Of a DNA stretch of 64,000 nucleotides, positions 17,772 to 26,877 are shown piece after piece (position 1 is the stretch's first letter; every line of letters starts with the position of its first letter). The DNA is from Candidatus Cloacimonadota bacterium. GTDB lineage: Bacteria; Cloacimonadota; Cloacimonadia; JGIOTU-2. The stretch covers positions 22,273-86,272 of the forward strand of contig JAFGDR010000011.1 in assembly GCA_016932035.1 (NCBI GenBank). The letters are read 5' to 3'. The position numbers were made by a program, and so were the translations under genes. The notes under the pieces are model-generated. The model had not been told where the DNA came from. It worked only from the letters and a program-made list of their open reading frames with translations, and ran no database searches.

Positions 17772-19136
17772 ATGCTATCTAAGTTAAAGCATATTTTACA
17801 AAAAGCAGATGCAGATTATGCTGACATTCGATACGAGATCAAAAAGAACACTCTCATTACGATCAACGGGAAGGAACTCTCAAATATCGGATCAACAACA
17901 ACGGATGGTTATGTCATTCGTGTTCTGAAAAACGGCGGATTTACATCTGTTGCGTTCACACGGGAAGCCGATGCGGAAAAAGCACTCAAAACAGCAGAAG
18001 AAAACGCAGAACTCATTGGCAACACAATTGAGAAACCTGTTAAACTTGCCCAAGTACCAATCATCAAAGACACATTCATCCCTGAGTTAAAAGACGATCC
18101 AAGAGACATTTCTATCGAAGAGAAGCTTTCACTTCTGCGACATTATAATGACATTCCCTTATCTAACGAAAAAGTAGCAATGACCAATATGCGTTATTTT
18201 GAAGTGACAAGGGAGAAATATTTCTTGTCTTCAGAAGGAGCTGAAATCCACGAAGATCTCATAACAACCGGCATTGGGGGAGGTATTACAAGCAAAGAAG
18301 GAAATCTTGTACAAAACTTGCGCATCGGTGCCGGCGGTAGTGACGGTTTCTATACACTTCGAGACCTTGAAAGCAAATTTGAAGATAGAACGAAAATCGT
18401 GGTTGACTTGCTCAAAGCTGAACCGGTCAAAGCAGGTTCATATAATTGTATTCTGAACCAGGGACTGGCAGGCGTTTTTGCACATGAAGCATTTGGTCAT
18501 TTCTCAGAAGCCGATATTGTTGAGTCTTTACCTGCAATGAGAGAAAAAATGCAGATCGGGAATAAACTTGGAAGTGATGTACTCTCGATCACTGATAATG
18601 CGACCCTTCCGAACCAGCTTGGTTTTTATAAATATGATGATGAAGGAGTCGCTGTTCGAAAAGTGAACCTTCTTACAAATGGTGTGCTGACCGGCAGACT
18701 GCATTCTCGAAGAACTGCAGCAGAATTTGGAGAACCAATTTCCGGACACTGCGTTGCTGAGGATTATCGCTATGCTCCAATTATAAGAATGGGAAATATC
18801 TTCATCGAACCAAAAGAGAACACATTCGAACAACTCATGGCAAAACTTGGTGACGGTCTGTATATACTCGATCCTAAAGGTGGACAGACCTCAGGGGAGA
18901 ACTTCACCTTTGGCGCTCAGTACGGTTACTTTGTGAAAAATGGGAAAAAGGATAAGATGATCCGAGACATCAACATGTCAGGCAATCTCTATCAAACACT
19001 CAAGGATATCACGTCGATCGGAAATGATCTTGAATTAAAACAAACTGGCGGATGCGGCAAAGGGCAGACCAATATCCGATCCTGCCATGGAGCACCGCAC
19101 ATCCTTGTAAAAAATGTCGTAATAGGAGGTGTCTAA
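17772..19136 (+). CDS. tldD: TldD metalloprotease subunit
   Basis: 454 residues, the usual length for TldD. AGGAGG lies 6 bases before the ATG. The zinc motif HEAFGH (His238, Glu239, His242; HExxxH) is present, with the downstream GCGKGQ-type Cys near residue 425 that supplies a further ligand in the family. TldD pairs with TldE/PmbA in a heterodimeric protease that trims small peptides, such as microcin B17 precursor and CcdA. Its stop codon overlaps the ATG of the tldE gene (TAATG), so both are translated together. Here it leads a run of genes including an amidohydrolase. Cytoplasmic. Confidence 0.92.
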   Translation: MLSKLKHILQKADADYADIRYEIKKNTLITINGKELSNIGSTTTDGYVIRVLKNGGFTSVAFTREADAEKALKTAEENAELIGNTIEKPVKLAQVPIIKDTFIPELKDDPRDISIEEKLSLLRHYNDIPLSNEKVAMTNMRYFEVTREKYFLSSEGAEIHEDLITTGIGGGITSKEGNLVQNLRIGAGGSDGFYTLRDLESKFEDRTKIVVDLLKAEPVKAGSYNCILNQGLAGVFAHEAFGHFSEADIVESLPAMREKMQIGNKLGSDVLSITDNATLPNQLGFYKYDDEGVAVRKVNLLTNGVLTGRLHSRRTAAEFGEPISGHCVAEDYRYAPIIRMGNIFIEPKENTFEQLMAKLGDGLYILDPKGGQTSGENFTFGAQYGYFVKNGKKDKMIRDINMSGNLYQTLKDITSIGNDLELKQTGGCGKGQTNIRSCHGAPHILVKNVVIGGV

Positions 19137-20443
19137 TGGAAAAGTTACTGGAAATGGCAAAAAAAGTCTGCGACCAGGCAGAGATTTATTACAACGAACC
19201 GAATTCATCGGAAGTAATATTCCAAAAAGGTGAACTTCATGACATCGAAAGTCAGTTGCAGTCGGGCATGGCACTTCGTATTATCAAGGACGGGAAACTC
19301 GGTTTCTCCTATACAAAGAATCTTATCGACCGAGAAGAATTCCTGCAAAATGCCCTGGATTCTCTTAAGGGTGGCGTAAAAGCAGAATATTCATTCCCTC
19401 TGACAAAAGACCTCCCGAAACTCAGCACATATAATCCCCGTATTGAAGAAGTGTCATCATCAAAAATGGTTGATGAATGCCAGAAGATCGCTGATGCAAT
19501 ACTCGCCAAAACCAATGCTGAATTAGAAATTGTGGGATACAAAGAGATTAACAACATCAAAATTCTCAATAGCATCGGCACAGATCTTCAAGGTAAATCT
19601 GGAACAAATGGCTACTGGATAAATGTTATCTATCCGGGCGGTGGTGCAGGTCTCGAAAGGGTGTATGATGAAAAAACACCATTCTCGCTCTCTCAAGATG
19701 AAGTATCGAAACTTATCGAGTTGTATAATAAATCATCCAAAGAAGTGAATATACAAAGTGGTAAAATGAAGGTGCTCTACATGCCGGGAAGTATGTATAC
19801 GCTTCTCTGGCGTTTGAGCAGTGGGACAAATGCACAGAGTATTTTTGAAGATGTGTCTCCGATCAAAAAAGACATCGGTAAAAAAATCGTGAGTGAATTA
19901 ATCACCTTCTATGATGATCCACTCGATGATTCTGTGACAGGAGCTCGCAGCTTCGACGATGAGGGTGTTCAAACGAAAAGAATGAATATCATAGAGAAGG
20001 GGGTCTTACGCTCATTCTTCTATGATCTGAACTATGGAAAGAAACTCGGCGTTCAATCGACAGGTCACGGTTACCGCTCATCCATGTGGGGAGGTGACCC
20101 CATTACGATGACTCCATCACCCCATCTTGGTCATCCCCGTTTTGAACTCGGTAATAAATCCTTTGAAGAACTCGTTGCAATGATGGACACGGGCATCATT
20201 CTCGATGGTGTCATGGGAGCTCATAGCGGAAATATCCCAAATGGTGATTACTCAGTCGGCGTCAGTCCCGGTTTGTACGTTGAAAAAGGTGAGATCGTCG
20301 GACGGGTCAAAGATGTTATGGTAGCTGGAAATGTATATGATACATTGAAGAAGGTAATTGCAATCGAAAATAAACTTCATTCCTGCTGGGGTGGTATAAT
20401 GCCTGCCATTCTGTGTAATGATATTAGCGTTTCAGCAAAATAG
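19136..20443 (+). CDS. pmbA: TldE/PmbA partner subunit of the TldD protease
   Basis: About 435 residues from the ATG at 19136, preceded by AGGAGG and overlapping the TldD stop by one base. The fold signatures match PmbA/TldE (AEIYYNEPNSSEV at the start, DDPLDDSVTGARSFDDEGV, LDGVMGAHSGNIPNGDYSVG and GRVKDVMVAGNVYD near the end). As expected for TldE, the HExxxH motif of the TldD subunit is absent; the MYTLLWRLSSG helix occupies its place. Works as the non-catalytic half of the TldD/E heterodimer. Followed after 20 bases by an amidohydrolase. Confidence 0.9.
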   Translation: MEKLLEMAKKVCDQAEIYYNEPNSSEVIFQKGELHDIESQLQSGMALRIIKDGKLGFSYTKNLIDREEFLQNALDSLKGGVKAEYSFPLTKDLPKLSTYNPRIEEVSSSKMVDECQKIADAILAKTNAELEIVGYKEINNIKILNSIGTDLQGKSGTNGYWINVIYPGGGAGLERVYDEKTPFSLSQDEVSKLIELYNKSSKEVNIQSGKMKVLYMPGSMYTLLWRLSSGTNAQSIFEDVSPIKKDIGKKIVSELITFYDDPLDDSVTGARSFDDEGVQTKRMNIIEKGVLRSFFYDLNYGKKLGVQSTGHGYRSSMWGGDPITMTPSPHLGHPRFELGNKSFEELVAMMDTGIILDGVMGAHSGNIPNGDYSVGVSPGLYVEKGEIVGRVKDVMVAGNVYDTLKKVIAIENKLHSCWGGIMPAILCNDISVSAK

Positions 20444-20463
20444 GAAAAAAAAGAAGGAGTACT

Positions 20464-21690
20464 ATGGCTAAACAGAAAGTAATAAAAGCAAATGTTCTTT
20501 TTGATGGGAAGAAAAAGTACGAGCAAAAATATATTGTTGTCGAAGGTCGCAAAATTATTGATGTCACAGATAAAAAATTGAAAGCTGATTTCGAAGGTTG
20601 GGTCACGCCAGCTCTTATCGATGCACATTCTCATATTGGTATGGATAGGGAAGGTGAGCCATGGACAGAATCTGAGACCAATGACATCATAAACCAGATA
20701 CTTCCTTTGAACAATCCGATCGATAGCATTTATTTTGATGACAGAGCTTTTAAAGATGCCGTGGATTTTGGTGTACTGTATAGCTGTGTTGTGCCAGGTA
20801 GCGGAAATCTCATCGGAGGTCAGGCTATGATCATCAAAAATTTCGGCAAAAACCGTGATGATGCTTTTATGAAAGCATACGGCTTCAAAATGGCACTCGG
20901 ATACAATCCGCGTTCAACAACAGACTGGAAAGGTGAACGATCGAATACGCGTATGGGCGTATATTCGCTACTTGAGAAAAAACTCGACGAAGTTCTTATC
21001 AAAAAAGAAAAAGCTGACGTTTCAAAGGATAAGAAAATAAACGAACTTAAGGCAAAATTCAAAAAGAAAGATATCAGCAAAGAGGATTTTGAGATCGATA
21101 AAAAAATCCTCGAACGTGAGTATGAACTCGGATTCTCACCTGAAGATAAAGCTCTTCTTACCTTGTTGTCCGGACAATATACCTCAAAAGTGCACGTTCA
21201 CAAAGATGATGATGTCCTCTACCTCATCCATCTTGCAGATAAGTATAAGATAAAATGCACAGCAGATCATACCGGGGATGTCTTTCATAAAGATATCTTT
21301 AATGAACTCGCAAAAAACAATATCCCGGTTGTGTATGGTCCACTTGGCTCAGTAGGATACAAAGTCGAGTTGAAGCATGCCTATTATCAAAACACAAAGC
21401 TTCTTATGGATTCAAGAGCATTTTTCGGACTCATGACCGATCATCCGGTCATCCATACGATCGCACTTCGGGATAGCTTGAAATTCTTCATGATACAGGG
21501 CATGAATGAGGAGGATGCCATCTCGTTGATCACGTATAAAAATGCAAAAATCCTTGGTATCGACGATAAGCTTGGAACTATTGAGCAAGGAAAACTCGCA
21601 AGTATTGTGGTATGGGATAAAAATCCGCTTCATCTTGGTGCATTCCCTATTATGGTCATGGCGGAAGGTAAAGTCTTAAGAAAAAAATAG
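20464..21690 (+). CDS. Amidohydrolase superfamily protein (imidazolonepropionase-like)
   Basis: 408 residues, GAAGGAG before the ATG. The first strand is VVEGRKIIDV, then TPALIDAHSHIGM with the HxH metal-binding pair (about residues 58-60), a metal-ligand His in KIKCTADHTGDVFH, and FGLMTDHPVIHT carrying the last metal Asp. The C-terminus returns to the small beta-domain (GTIEQGKLASIVVWD). A Lys-rich helical insertion sits at about residues 180-215. The family hydrolyses cyclic amides, dipeptides or similar C-N bonds. The position after tldD/tldE suggests a role in peptide or modified-amino-acid turnover. Cytoplasmic; substrate unknown. Confidence 0.85.
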   Translation: MAKQKVIKANVLFDGKKKYEQKYIVVEGRKIIDVTDKKLKADFEGWVTPALIDAHSHIGMDREGEPWTESETNDIINQILPLNNPIDSIYFDDRAFKDAVDFGVLYSCVVPGSGNLIGGQAMIIKNFGKNRDDAFMKAYGFKMALGYNPRSTTDWKGERSNTRMGVYSLLEKKLDEVLIKKEKADVSKDKKINELKAKFKKKDISKEDFEIDKKILEREYELGFSPEDKALLTLLSGQYTSKVHVHKDDDVLYLIHLADKYKIKCTADHTGDVFHKDIFNELAKNNIPVVYGPLGSVGYKVELKHAYYQNTKLLMDSRAFFGLMTDHPVIHTIALRDSLKFFMIQGMNEEDAISLITYKNAKILGIDDKLGTIEQGKLASIVVWDKNPLHLGAFPIMVMAEGKVLRKK

Positions 21691-21702
21691 GAGGACACCA
21701 CT

Positions 21703-22659
21703 CTGAGAAAATTTGTAATATTATTCATAGCTGTAAGTATTGTTGCAAGCTGTGCAGTAAACAAGACAAGCAGGAGTTTTGATCCACTTCCCTCGTGGAA
21801 TGATGGAGAAAACAAATCACGAATAATTTCTTTTGTACTCAACGCTTCTGATCCTCAAAGCCATGATTATATTCCTCCTCAGGATAGGATTGCCACATTT
21901 GACTTCGACGGCACAATCTTTTGCGAAAAACCAACCTATGCAAATTTCCAGGTCTGCATTGACCACTATCGTCATGCTGTACAAAGAGATTCTGCATTAC
22001 GGACAGTTCAGCCATACAAAGCTGCGGTAGAAAATGATGAAAATTATATGAATCACCATCTTGTAACTTTCCTCACCACTGATTATCTCGGTAAATCACA
22101 GGAAGAATATATCAGTTCTGTCTCTGCTTTTATGGATACGACCATTCATGCAGAATTGAGAATCCCATATAAATATCTCTATTACATTCCTATGGTTGAG
22201 CTTATTGAGTATCTCCTTATACAAGATTTCCAGGTCTATATAACATCTGGCTCAATGACAGGTTTTTTACGAGGTGCTTTAAAGGATCGACTTCCTTTCG
22301 AACCTTCCAATATTATTGGTTCGCGTATAGAGCTGAAGTATTCGTATGATGATTCTGTAACATCGTTCATACGACAAGAAAATATAATTCATAACAATAA
22401 TGCAAATGGAAAAGCAGAGGGCATATACACGCATATTGGCAAACCGCCTGTTTTTGCAGCCGGAAATTCGATGGGCGACTACGAGATGCTTCGCTTTACA
22501 GATAGCCCCAAGCACCAAACCATCGCACTTGTTATCAATCATGACGATGCCCAAGAAGAGTATGAATACACATATCAGGATCTTCTTGATCTGTGCAGAA
22601 AGAATAATTGGCTTATAATCAGCATGAAAGAGGATTTCAAACATATTTTTATCGAGTGA
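21703..22659 (+). CDS. HAD-superfamily phosphatase lipoprotein with CTG start codon
   Basis: 318 residues if translation starts at CTG 21703. AGGAGG (21689-21694, overlapping the previous stop) is 8 bases upstream, and no ATG, GTG or TTG is suitably placed. From the CTG the protein begins with a lipoprotein signal (VASC, Cys17) and then carries HAD motif I DFDGT (67-71), motif II YITSGS and motif IV GNSMGD. Starting at the first ATG (22048) would remove the signal and the nucleophile Asp67. HAD phosphatases hydrolyse phosphate esters through an aspartyl-phosphate; a lipid-anchored periplasmic acid phosphatase is likely. It follows the amidohydrolase by 12 bases, so probably the same operon. 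Either CTG is used as a weak start or ATG mutated recently. Confidence 0.85.
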   Translation: MRKFVILFIAVSIVASCAVNKTSRSFDPLPSWNDGENKSRIISFVLNASDPQSHDYIPPQDRIATFDFDGTIFCEKPTYANFQVCIDHYRHAVQRDSALRTVQPYKAAVENDENYMNHHLVTFLTTDYLGKSQEEYISSVSAFMDTTIHAELRIPYKYLYYIPMVELIEYLLIQDFQVYITSGSMTGFLRGALKDRLPFEPSNIIGSRIELKYSYDDSVTSFIRQENIIHNNNANGKAEGIYTHIGKPPVFAAGNSMGDYEMLRFTDSPKHQTIALVINHDDAQEEYEYTYQDLLDLCRKNNWLIISMKEDFKHIFIE

Positions 22660-22741
22660 GGGATTAAATGTTGACAGAATATATCAACTATAAGCATATA
22701 AATAGAGGATAAATTATGTGGATGCCATGAAAGGGGGCACT

Positions 22742-23173
22742 ATGAAAAGGGTTAGTATTATTTTGGGATTCGCGCTTCTTGTTCTCATAGGATGCAGTTC
22801 TTCTATCGATGAAGCAATGAAGCTGTATATGAAGGAGAATATTGATCGGATCGAAATCCTTTTTTATACGGTTGAAGGCACAAAAGGTATGCAGCCGATT
22901 CTGGCTCAAACCTTTATGGACAGAGAAAATCTTGATAGAGTGCTTTCATTCATAACAAAGAAACCAGCTGAGTTCTATAAGTGTGGATATACAGGTGAGA
23001 TGATTTTCATTCAGGATTCACAGAGCGTGCTCAAAGAACGCATGAAGTTCAGTATCGAACCTGGTTGTGAGCATATTGTGTATATGTTCGACAGAAACCT
23101 TTATTCCCGAAAAATCTCAAAAAAGGGACTTCTATTCCTGAAAAAGCTGTATGATAAAGTAATGAAAAAATAA
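22742..23173 (+). CDS. Small hypothetical lipoprotein
   Basis: About 143 residues from the ATG at 22742, with AAAGGGGG just upstream; a GTG at 22718 is in frame but would precede the signal peptide by eight residues. The lipobox is LIGC. The mature part is short, with charged helices and strands (DRIEILFYTVEGTKG) and no recognised domain. It lies between the HAD and the HEAT-repeat lipoprotein genes, suggesting one envelope gene run. Function unknown. Confidence 0.6.
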   Translation: MKRVSIILGFALLVLIGCSSSIDEAMKLYMKENIDRIEILFYTVEGTKGMQPILAQTFMDRENLDRVLSFITKKPAEFYKCGYTGEMIFIQDSQSVLKERMKFSIEPGCEHIVYMFDRNLYSRKISKKGLLFLKKLYDKVMKK

Positions 23174-23193
23174 TAGCACGTGGAGGTTTGGAT

Positions 23194-24483
23194 ATGAAAT
23201 TCCGAAACATACTCGGGATTATGAGTGTTGTTCTGATCATTCTTAGTTGCTCATCTGCAAGTATATCGAAAAAGGATCGGGAGATGCTTGAAACAGAAGC
23301 CTTCTCCGTACTTGATGAAGCAATTCAGGATAGCGACTATTTCGTTCGAAGCAGAGCTATTGATGCAATGCGAGATATAGCAGACCCATCATTTGTACCA
23401 GCTCTGATTGATGCATTGTATGATCCAGATGACATTGTAGTTATGAAAGCTGCAAGAGCACTTGGTACTATTGGAGATACTACTGCTATACCAGATCTTG
23501 AATTTACCCTTGCAGTTGATCCTAACTTCACCGCCCAGAAAGCTTCAGCAGTTGCATTGTACAGACTCGGTAGGAAGGAAGAAGCATTGGAATTCATCAG
23601 AGCCGGGCTTGCTGACGAATCTGGTTACAATCGAGACATCATGCTCAACGAGCTTACTTTTGCTCGCAGTGATGATTTCATTCCAATGTATATTGATATG
23701 CTGAACGATTCAGTAGGTTCTGTGCGGGATGATGCCATCAATGCGATTTCTCTGCGTAATGCAAAGCAAGCAGTTCCTCATCTTATGGAAGCTTTGACAG
23801 ATCCATACCTACTTATTCGACTTCATGCAATTGTGGCGATCTCTAAGCTTGGAGATGAAGCACAATTAAGAGAAGCTCTGGATATCACACAACAGGAAAT
23901 TGAAAAAATGGAAAATGGAAATCTTGATAATGTAATCGAGTTTAATGAGTATCAGCTTGATGCTTATAAACTCCTCCTTGCTAGTACACTCCTCTTAGAA
24001 CTTCAAGATACAACGTATATAAGCTATTTATATGACCTGCCTGTGGATCTAACAAGTCCAACGAGTTTGGCTGCTACGTTCTTCCTTGCAAGTTGGGGAG
24101 ATGAAAATGCGATTCAAAAGTTTAGTGAGTTTTCGGACTATTGGGAGGTAGATATCAGGAGTTCAGTAGTTGAGCTTGTCAGTGAAATTGACGAAGAATG
24201 GGCTTGGCAATTAATCCTCAAAGCTACTCAAGATCCCGATGACGAAGTACGCGAAACAGCAACCCGTTTTCTCCAATTCTATGATGAAAAAGAAGTTAAA
24301 GAAGCACTGATAAACCTTCTGAATGATCCTAATCCAGATATCAAAATCGAAGCTGCACTTTCGCTCAACGAGCTTGGAGATAAAAATGGTGTATATGCAA
24401 TTCAACCCTTACTTCAGCTCGAAGACTGGTATGTTAAGATTGATGCTGCAAAGGTGATTTTGCTCATCCTGCAGAATAAGTAA
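23194..24483 (+). CDS. HEAT-repeat lipoprotein
   Basis: About 429 residues from the ATG at 23194 (GGAGG seven bases upstream; in-frame TTG at 23188 rejected). A lipoprotein signal ends in ILSC. The mature protein is built of HEAT/PBS-lyase-type helical repeats of about 30 residues, such as SFVPALIDALYDPDDIVVMKAARALG, AVPHLMEALTDPYLLIRLHAI and EALINLLNDPNPDIKIEAALSL, with fewer clear repeats at 240-330. Such arrays are protein-binding scaffolds. Anchored in the envelope; partner unknown. It sits directly before the PAP2 phosphatase gene in a closely spaced run. Confidence 0.85.
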   Translation: MKFRNILGIMSVVLIILSCSSASISKKDREMLETEAFSVLDEAIQDSDYFVRSRAIDAMRDIADPSFVPALIDALYDPDDIVVMKAARALGTIGDTTAIPDLEFTLAVDPNFTAQKASAVALYRLGRKEEALEFIRAGLADESGYNRDIMLNELTFARSDDFIPMYIDMLNDSVGSVRDDAINAISLRNAKQAVPHLMEALTDPYLLIRLHAIVAISKLGDEAQLREALDITQQEIEKMENGNLDNVIEFNEYQLDAYKLLLASTLLLELQDTTYISYLYDLPVDLTSPTSLAATFFLASWGDENAIQKFSEFSDYWEVDIRSSVVELVSEIDEEWAWQLILKATQDPDDEVRETATRFLQFYDEKEVKEALINLLNDPNPDIKIEAALSLNELGDKNGVYAIQPLLQLEDWYVKIDAAKVILLILQNK

Positions 24484-24502
24484 AATAAGAGGAGTATAGT
24501 TT

Positions 24503-25147
24503 ATGGATAACTTAGCCAAGAAAACAGTGCTTTACAGCAGCATTGTTCTTGTTCTTTATCTTCTCTTCTTTTTTTTACTGGATAGACCAATAAGTCTTTG
24601 GATAAATAATCATCTCCAATCGACATGGATCTTTGATGCAGGAACTTTTCTTTCCTACCTGGCTGATGGATCGTTCATACGAATAGCAGTTGCGCTATGT
24701 TTTATTGTCATTTTGGTCTTTGATCCAACAATAAAGCATCATTGGACGAGGATGCTTCTCTACGTTGCCCTGAGTGCTGCCATTGCTCTTGTTGTTGGAG
24801 AAGGCTTGAAGATATTCCTTGGACGTCACAGACCTGTCATGCTTTATGAACAAGAAAAATATGGCCTTCACTTTTTTACCAAGCAATGGGAAATGAACTC
24901 AACACCATCAGGACATTCTCTCAGGATCTTTTCTATACTTACTGCTCTTTCTCTTCTTTTCAGAAAGTGGGTTGTTGTTTTTGTTACGATTGCTGTTTTG
25001 GTGTGTTTGAGTAGGGTCATCGTAACAGCTCATTACCCGAGTGATATCATTTTTGGTGCTTATATCGGAATTTTCAGTGCTTTATGGACATTCAAAAATT
25101 GTTGTGCGGTGTATCCTGATCTACCTCAATATGACTATAAAACTTAG
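24503..25147 (+). CDS. PAP2-family membrane phosphatase
   Basis: 214 residues with about six membrane helices and AGAGGAG before the ATG. The phosphatase signature is complete: K-x6-RP (KIFLGRHRP), PSGH (about residue 135) and SR-x5-H-x3-D (SRVIVTAHYPSD). The family dephosphorylates lipid phosphates such as phosphatidic acid, phosphatidylglycerol phosphate or undecaprenyl pyrophosphate on the outer face of the inner membrane. A lipid or cell-wall carrier role is inferred. Neighbours are lipoprotein genes. Confidence 0.88.
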   Translation: MDNLAKKTVLYSSIVLVLYLLFFFLLDRPISLWINNHLQSTWIFDAGTFLSYLADGSFIRIAVALCFIVILVFDPTIKHHWTRMLLYVALSAAIALVVGEGLKIFLGRHRPVMLYEQEKYGLHFFTKQWEMNSTPSGHSLRIFSILTALSLLFRKWVVVFVTIAVLVCLSRVIVTAHYPSDIIFGAYIGIFSALWTFKNCCAVYPDLPQYDYKT

Positions 25148-25152
25148 AATCA

Positions 25153-25434
25153 ATGACCAATGAGGAGATCGTTCGGAGTTTCAAGAAAAGACAGAAGATC
25201 CAGATTCTTGTCATACCTATTGCTATCTTAGGATTTTTCCTGATCATGCTCATCAATCCTATCTCCATAATTTTTGGATTTTTTATAATTCTTGGATGTT
25301 TAATAATTACGCTTAGAAGCTGGCGTTGTCCAAATTGCAATACATATCTTGGAAGAGGCTTGTATTACAGACAATGCCCAAAATGTAAAGTCCCATTTCG
25401 ATTAGCAGAGGAAAAAAAACATGAAGTCAATTAA
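25153..25434 (+). CDS. Small membrane zinc-ribbon protein
   Basis: 93 residues. Two membrane segments (about residues 18-38 and 40-53) are followed by a zinc ribbon CPNC...CPKC (about 59-77) and a charged tail. The start is six bases after the PAP2 stop, with a weak ribosome site. The end overlaps the next gene by 14 bases, so it is likely co-translated with the following lipoprotein. No specific family recognised. Confidence 0.6.
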   Translation: MTNEEIVRSFKKRQKIQILVIPIAILGFFLIMLINPISIIFGFFIILGCLIITLRSWRCPNCNTYLGRGLYYRQCPKCKVPFRLAEEKKHEVN

Positions 25435-26866
25435 AATAATTATTTTCGTCTTTATGATTCTCGCTCTCTCAATGTGTGCTTCGAAAAATAAACAGAACAT
25501 TGACCCATCACAATCCCAGCATAAAGATGAAAAGCCACAGTATGAACAAGTGCTTTCGGGTAAGAAACTTCAAGCTGGATTGGGATTTGTCGATCTTATT
25601 ACTGTGTTCGATACTCCAGCTGATATGTACGATCTACTCGGCACACCTTATGAAGATATTGAGTTTCCATTTAACTATTTTTATGAAGACGGTTCTTTTA
25701 ATATCACTTTCATTGCTGAATTCACGAGAAAAGATATGGATTTCCGTCTTGATATGGTCAATCTCACATATGATCCTGAAGGATTATTACAGACTGAAAA
25801 GGGCATCAAACTGGGAGACGCTCGTGACAAAGCAATAGAAGCATATGGAGATGATTACAACGAGTACACTGATGGAATTGTATATCATTCACTGGGTATC
25901 GGGTTTTTTGTCGATGAGCAAAATAAGATCGAAGAGATCTTAGTTTTTCGAGTTCCAAAATCGGAACTACCAAAATGGCTTGAACCAATACAATATGAAG
26001 ATAAATTGACTTCATATAATTTCCTTGAGATGCAGATTCAAATCCCTTCAGCATGGCAAGAAACAATCAAACAGGAAAATGTCATTGCCGGATATGACAG
26101 TCCCGATAAAACTGCTTCACTTTTGATCTCAAAAGCTTATGAGGACCGAAATTTCACCTTTGAGAGCTATGTTTTTTTGGAAGAAGCAATTTTCGTAGAA
26201 GAAAATTTTATTCCTGAGAAGGATCGATGGCTGGATCAGGATATTCTAACACATTTCAATGCAAACCAGGGTTATATTTCTCAGTCTGTTGCTCAAGGTG
26301 AAAAACGCACCTATATGCTCATGCTTGAAAAAACCAGATATCCCGAGCATAACTATCAAAATTTCTATTACACCGTTTCTTTGGATATCACGCTGGACAC
26401 ACTGGATTTGCATATTGAGCCTGATGAAACCGAAGCTGCTCTTGTATCTGCTATCATGAGAAGTGTTCATCTGGATGGTCCGCTCATACCTCAGTTAAAC
26501 AATAGAGAACCAATTGAGTCTGATGCGAAAAAAATACTTCCATGTCTAAAGGAAATAATAAATGTTTGCGTGTTTAACAGAATTGATCTGCTATGTGACC
26601 ATGTGCTGGATTTCCGTAAGGCTTATGACGAGAACATCATTCAGCCCCTTGACCCGCAAATTGATGATCATCTTGAGGAAGCACTTGATATTCAAATGGA
26701 GATCAGCAGTTTTTTAATGGCACATAATTACAGTATTTCCTATCTTGGAACCGAGGAAGATGACGTGCTTTGGTACGGACTTGAAATCACGAATGTTCTT
26801 GACCAAAAAATTATTCTTGGATTCGTTACGTATGAAGATAGATATCTCCTCGGCGATATTGATTAA
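25421..26866 (+). CDS. Large hypothetical lipoprotein
   Basis: 481 residues with signal and lipobox LSMC (Cys about 19). No domain was recognised with confidence. Residues about 45-180 contain two alternating beta/alpha stretches that look like a duplicated small domain (GLGFVDLITVFDTPADMYDLLGTPYE and KGIKLGDARDKAIEAYGDDYNEY). This resembles the SmpA/BamE-type pattern in which a short helix precedes a GTP or GxP turn, but it is weak. The rest is beta-rich (LEMQIQIPSAWQE). Expressed with the zinc-ribbon protein and just upstream of CorA. Function unknown. Confidence 0.6.
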   Translation: MKSIKIIIFVFMILALSMCASKNKQNIDPSQSQHKDEKPQYEQVLSGKKLQAGLGFVDLITVFDTPADMYDLLGTPYEDIEFPFNYFYEDGSFNITFIAEFTRKDMDFRLDMVNLTYDPEGLLQTEKGIKLGDARDKAIEAYGDDYNEYTDGIVYHSLGIGFFVDEQNKIEEILVFRVPKSELPKWLEPIQYEDKLTSYNFLEMQIQIPSAWQETIKQENVIAGYDSPDKTASLLISKAYEDRNFTFESYVFLEEAIFVEENFIPEKDRWLDQDILTHFNANQGYISQSVAQGEKRTYMLMLEKTRYPEHNYQNFYYTVSLDITLDTLDLHIEPDETEAALVSAIMRSVHLDGPLIPQLNNREPIESDAKKILPCLKEIINVCVFNRIDLLCDHVLDFRKAYDENIIQPLDPQIDDHLEEALDIQMEISSFLMAHNYSISYLGTEEDDVLWYGLEITNVLDQKIILGFVTYEDRYLLGDID

Positions 26867-26877
26867 TTAGGAGAAAT

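Noticed and set aside
22048-22659. HAD protein starting at the first ATG (203 residues)
   Set aside because: Would lack the catalytic DFDGT motif and the signal peptide that lie in the same frame upstream; CTG at 21703 with AGGAGG is preferred.
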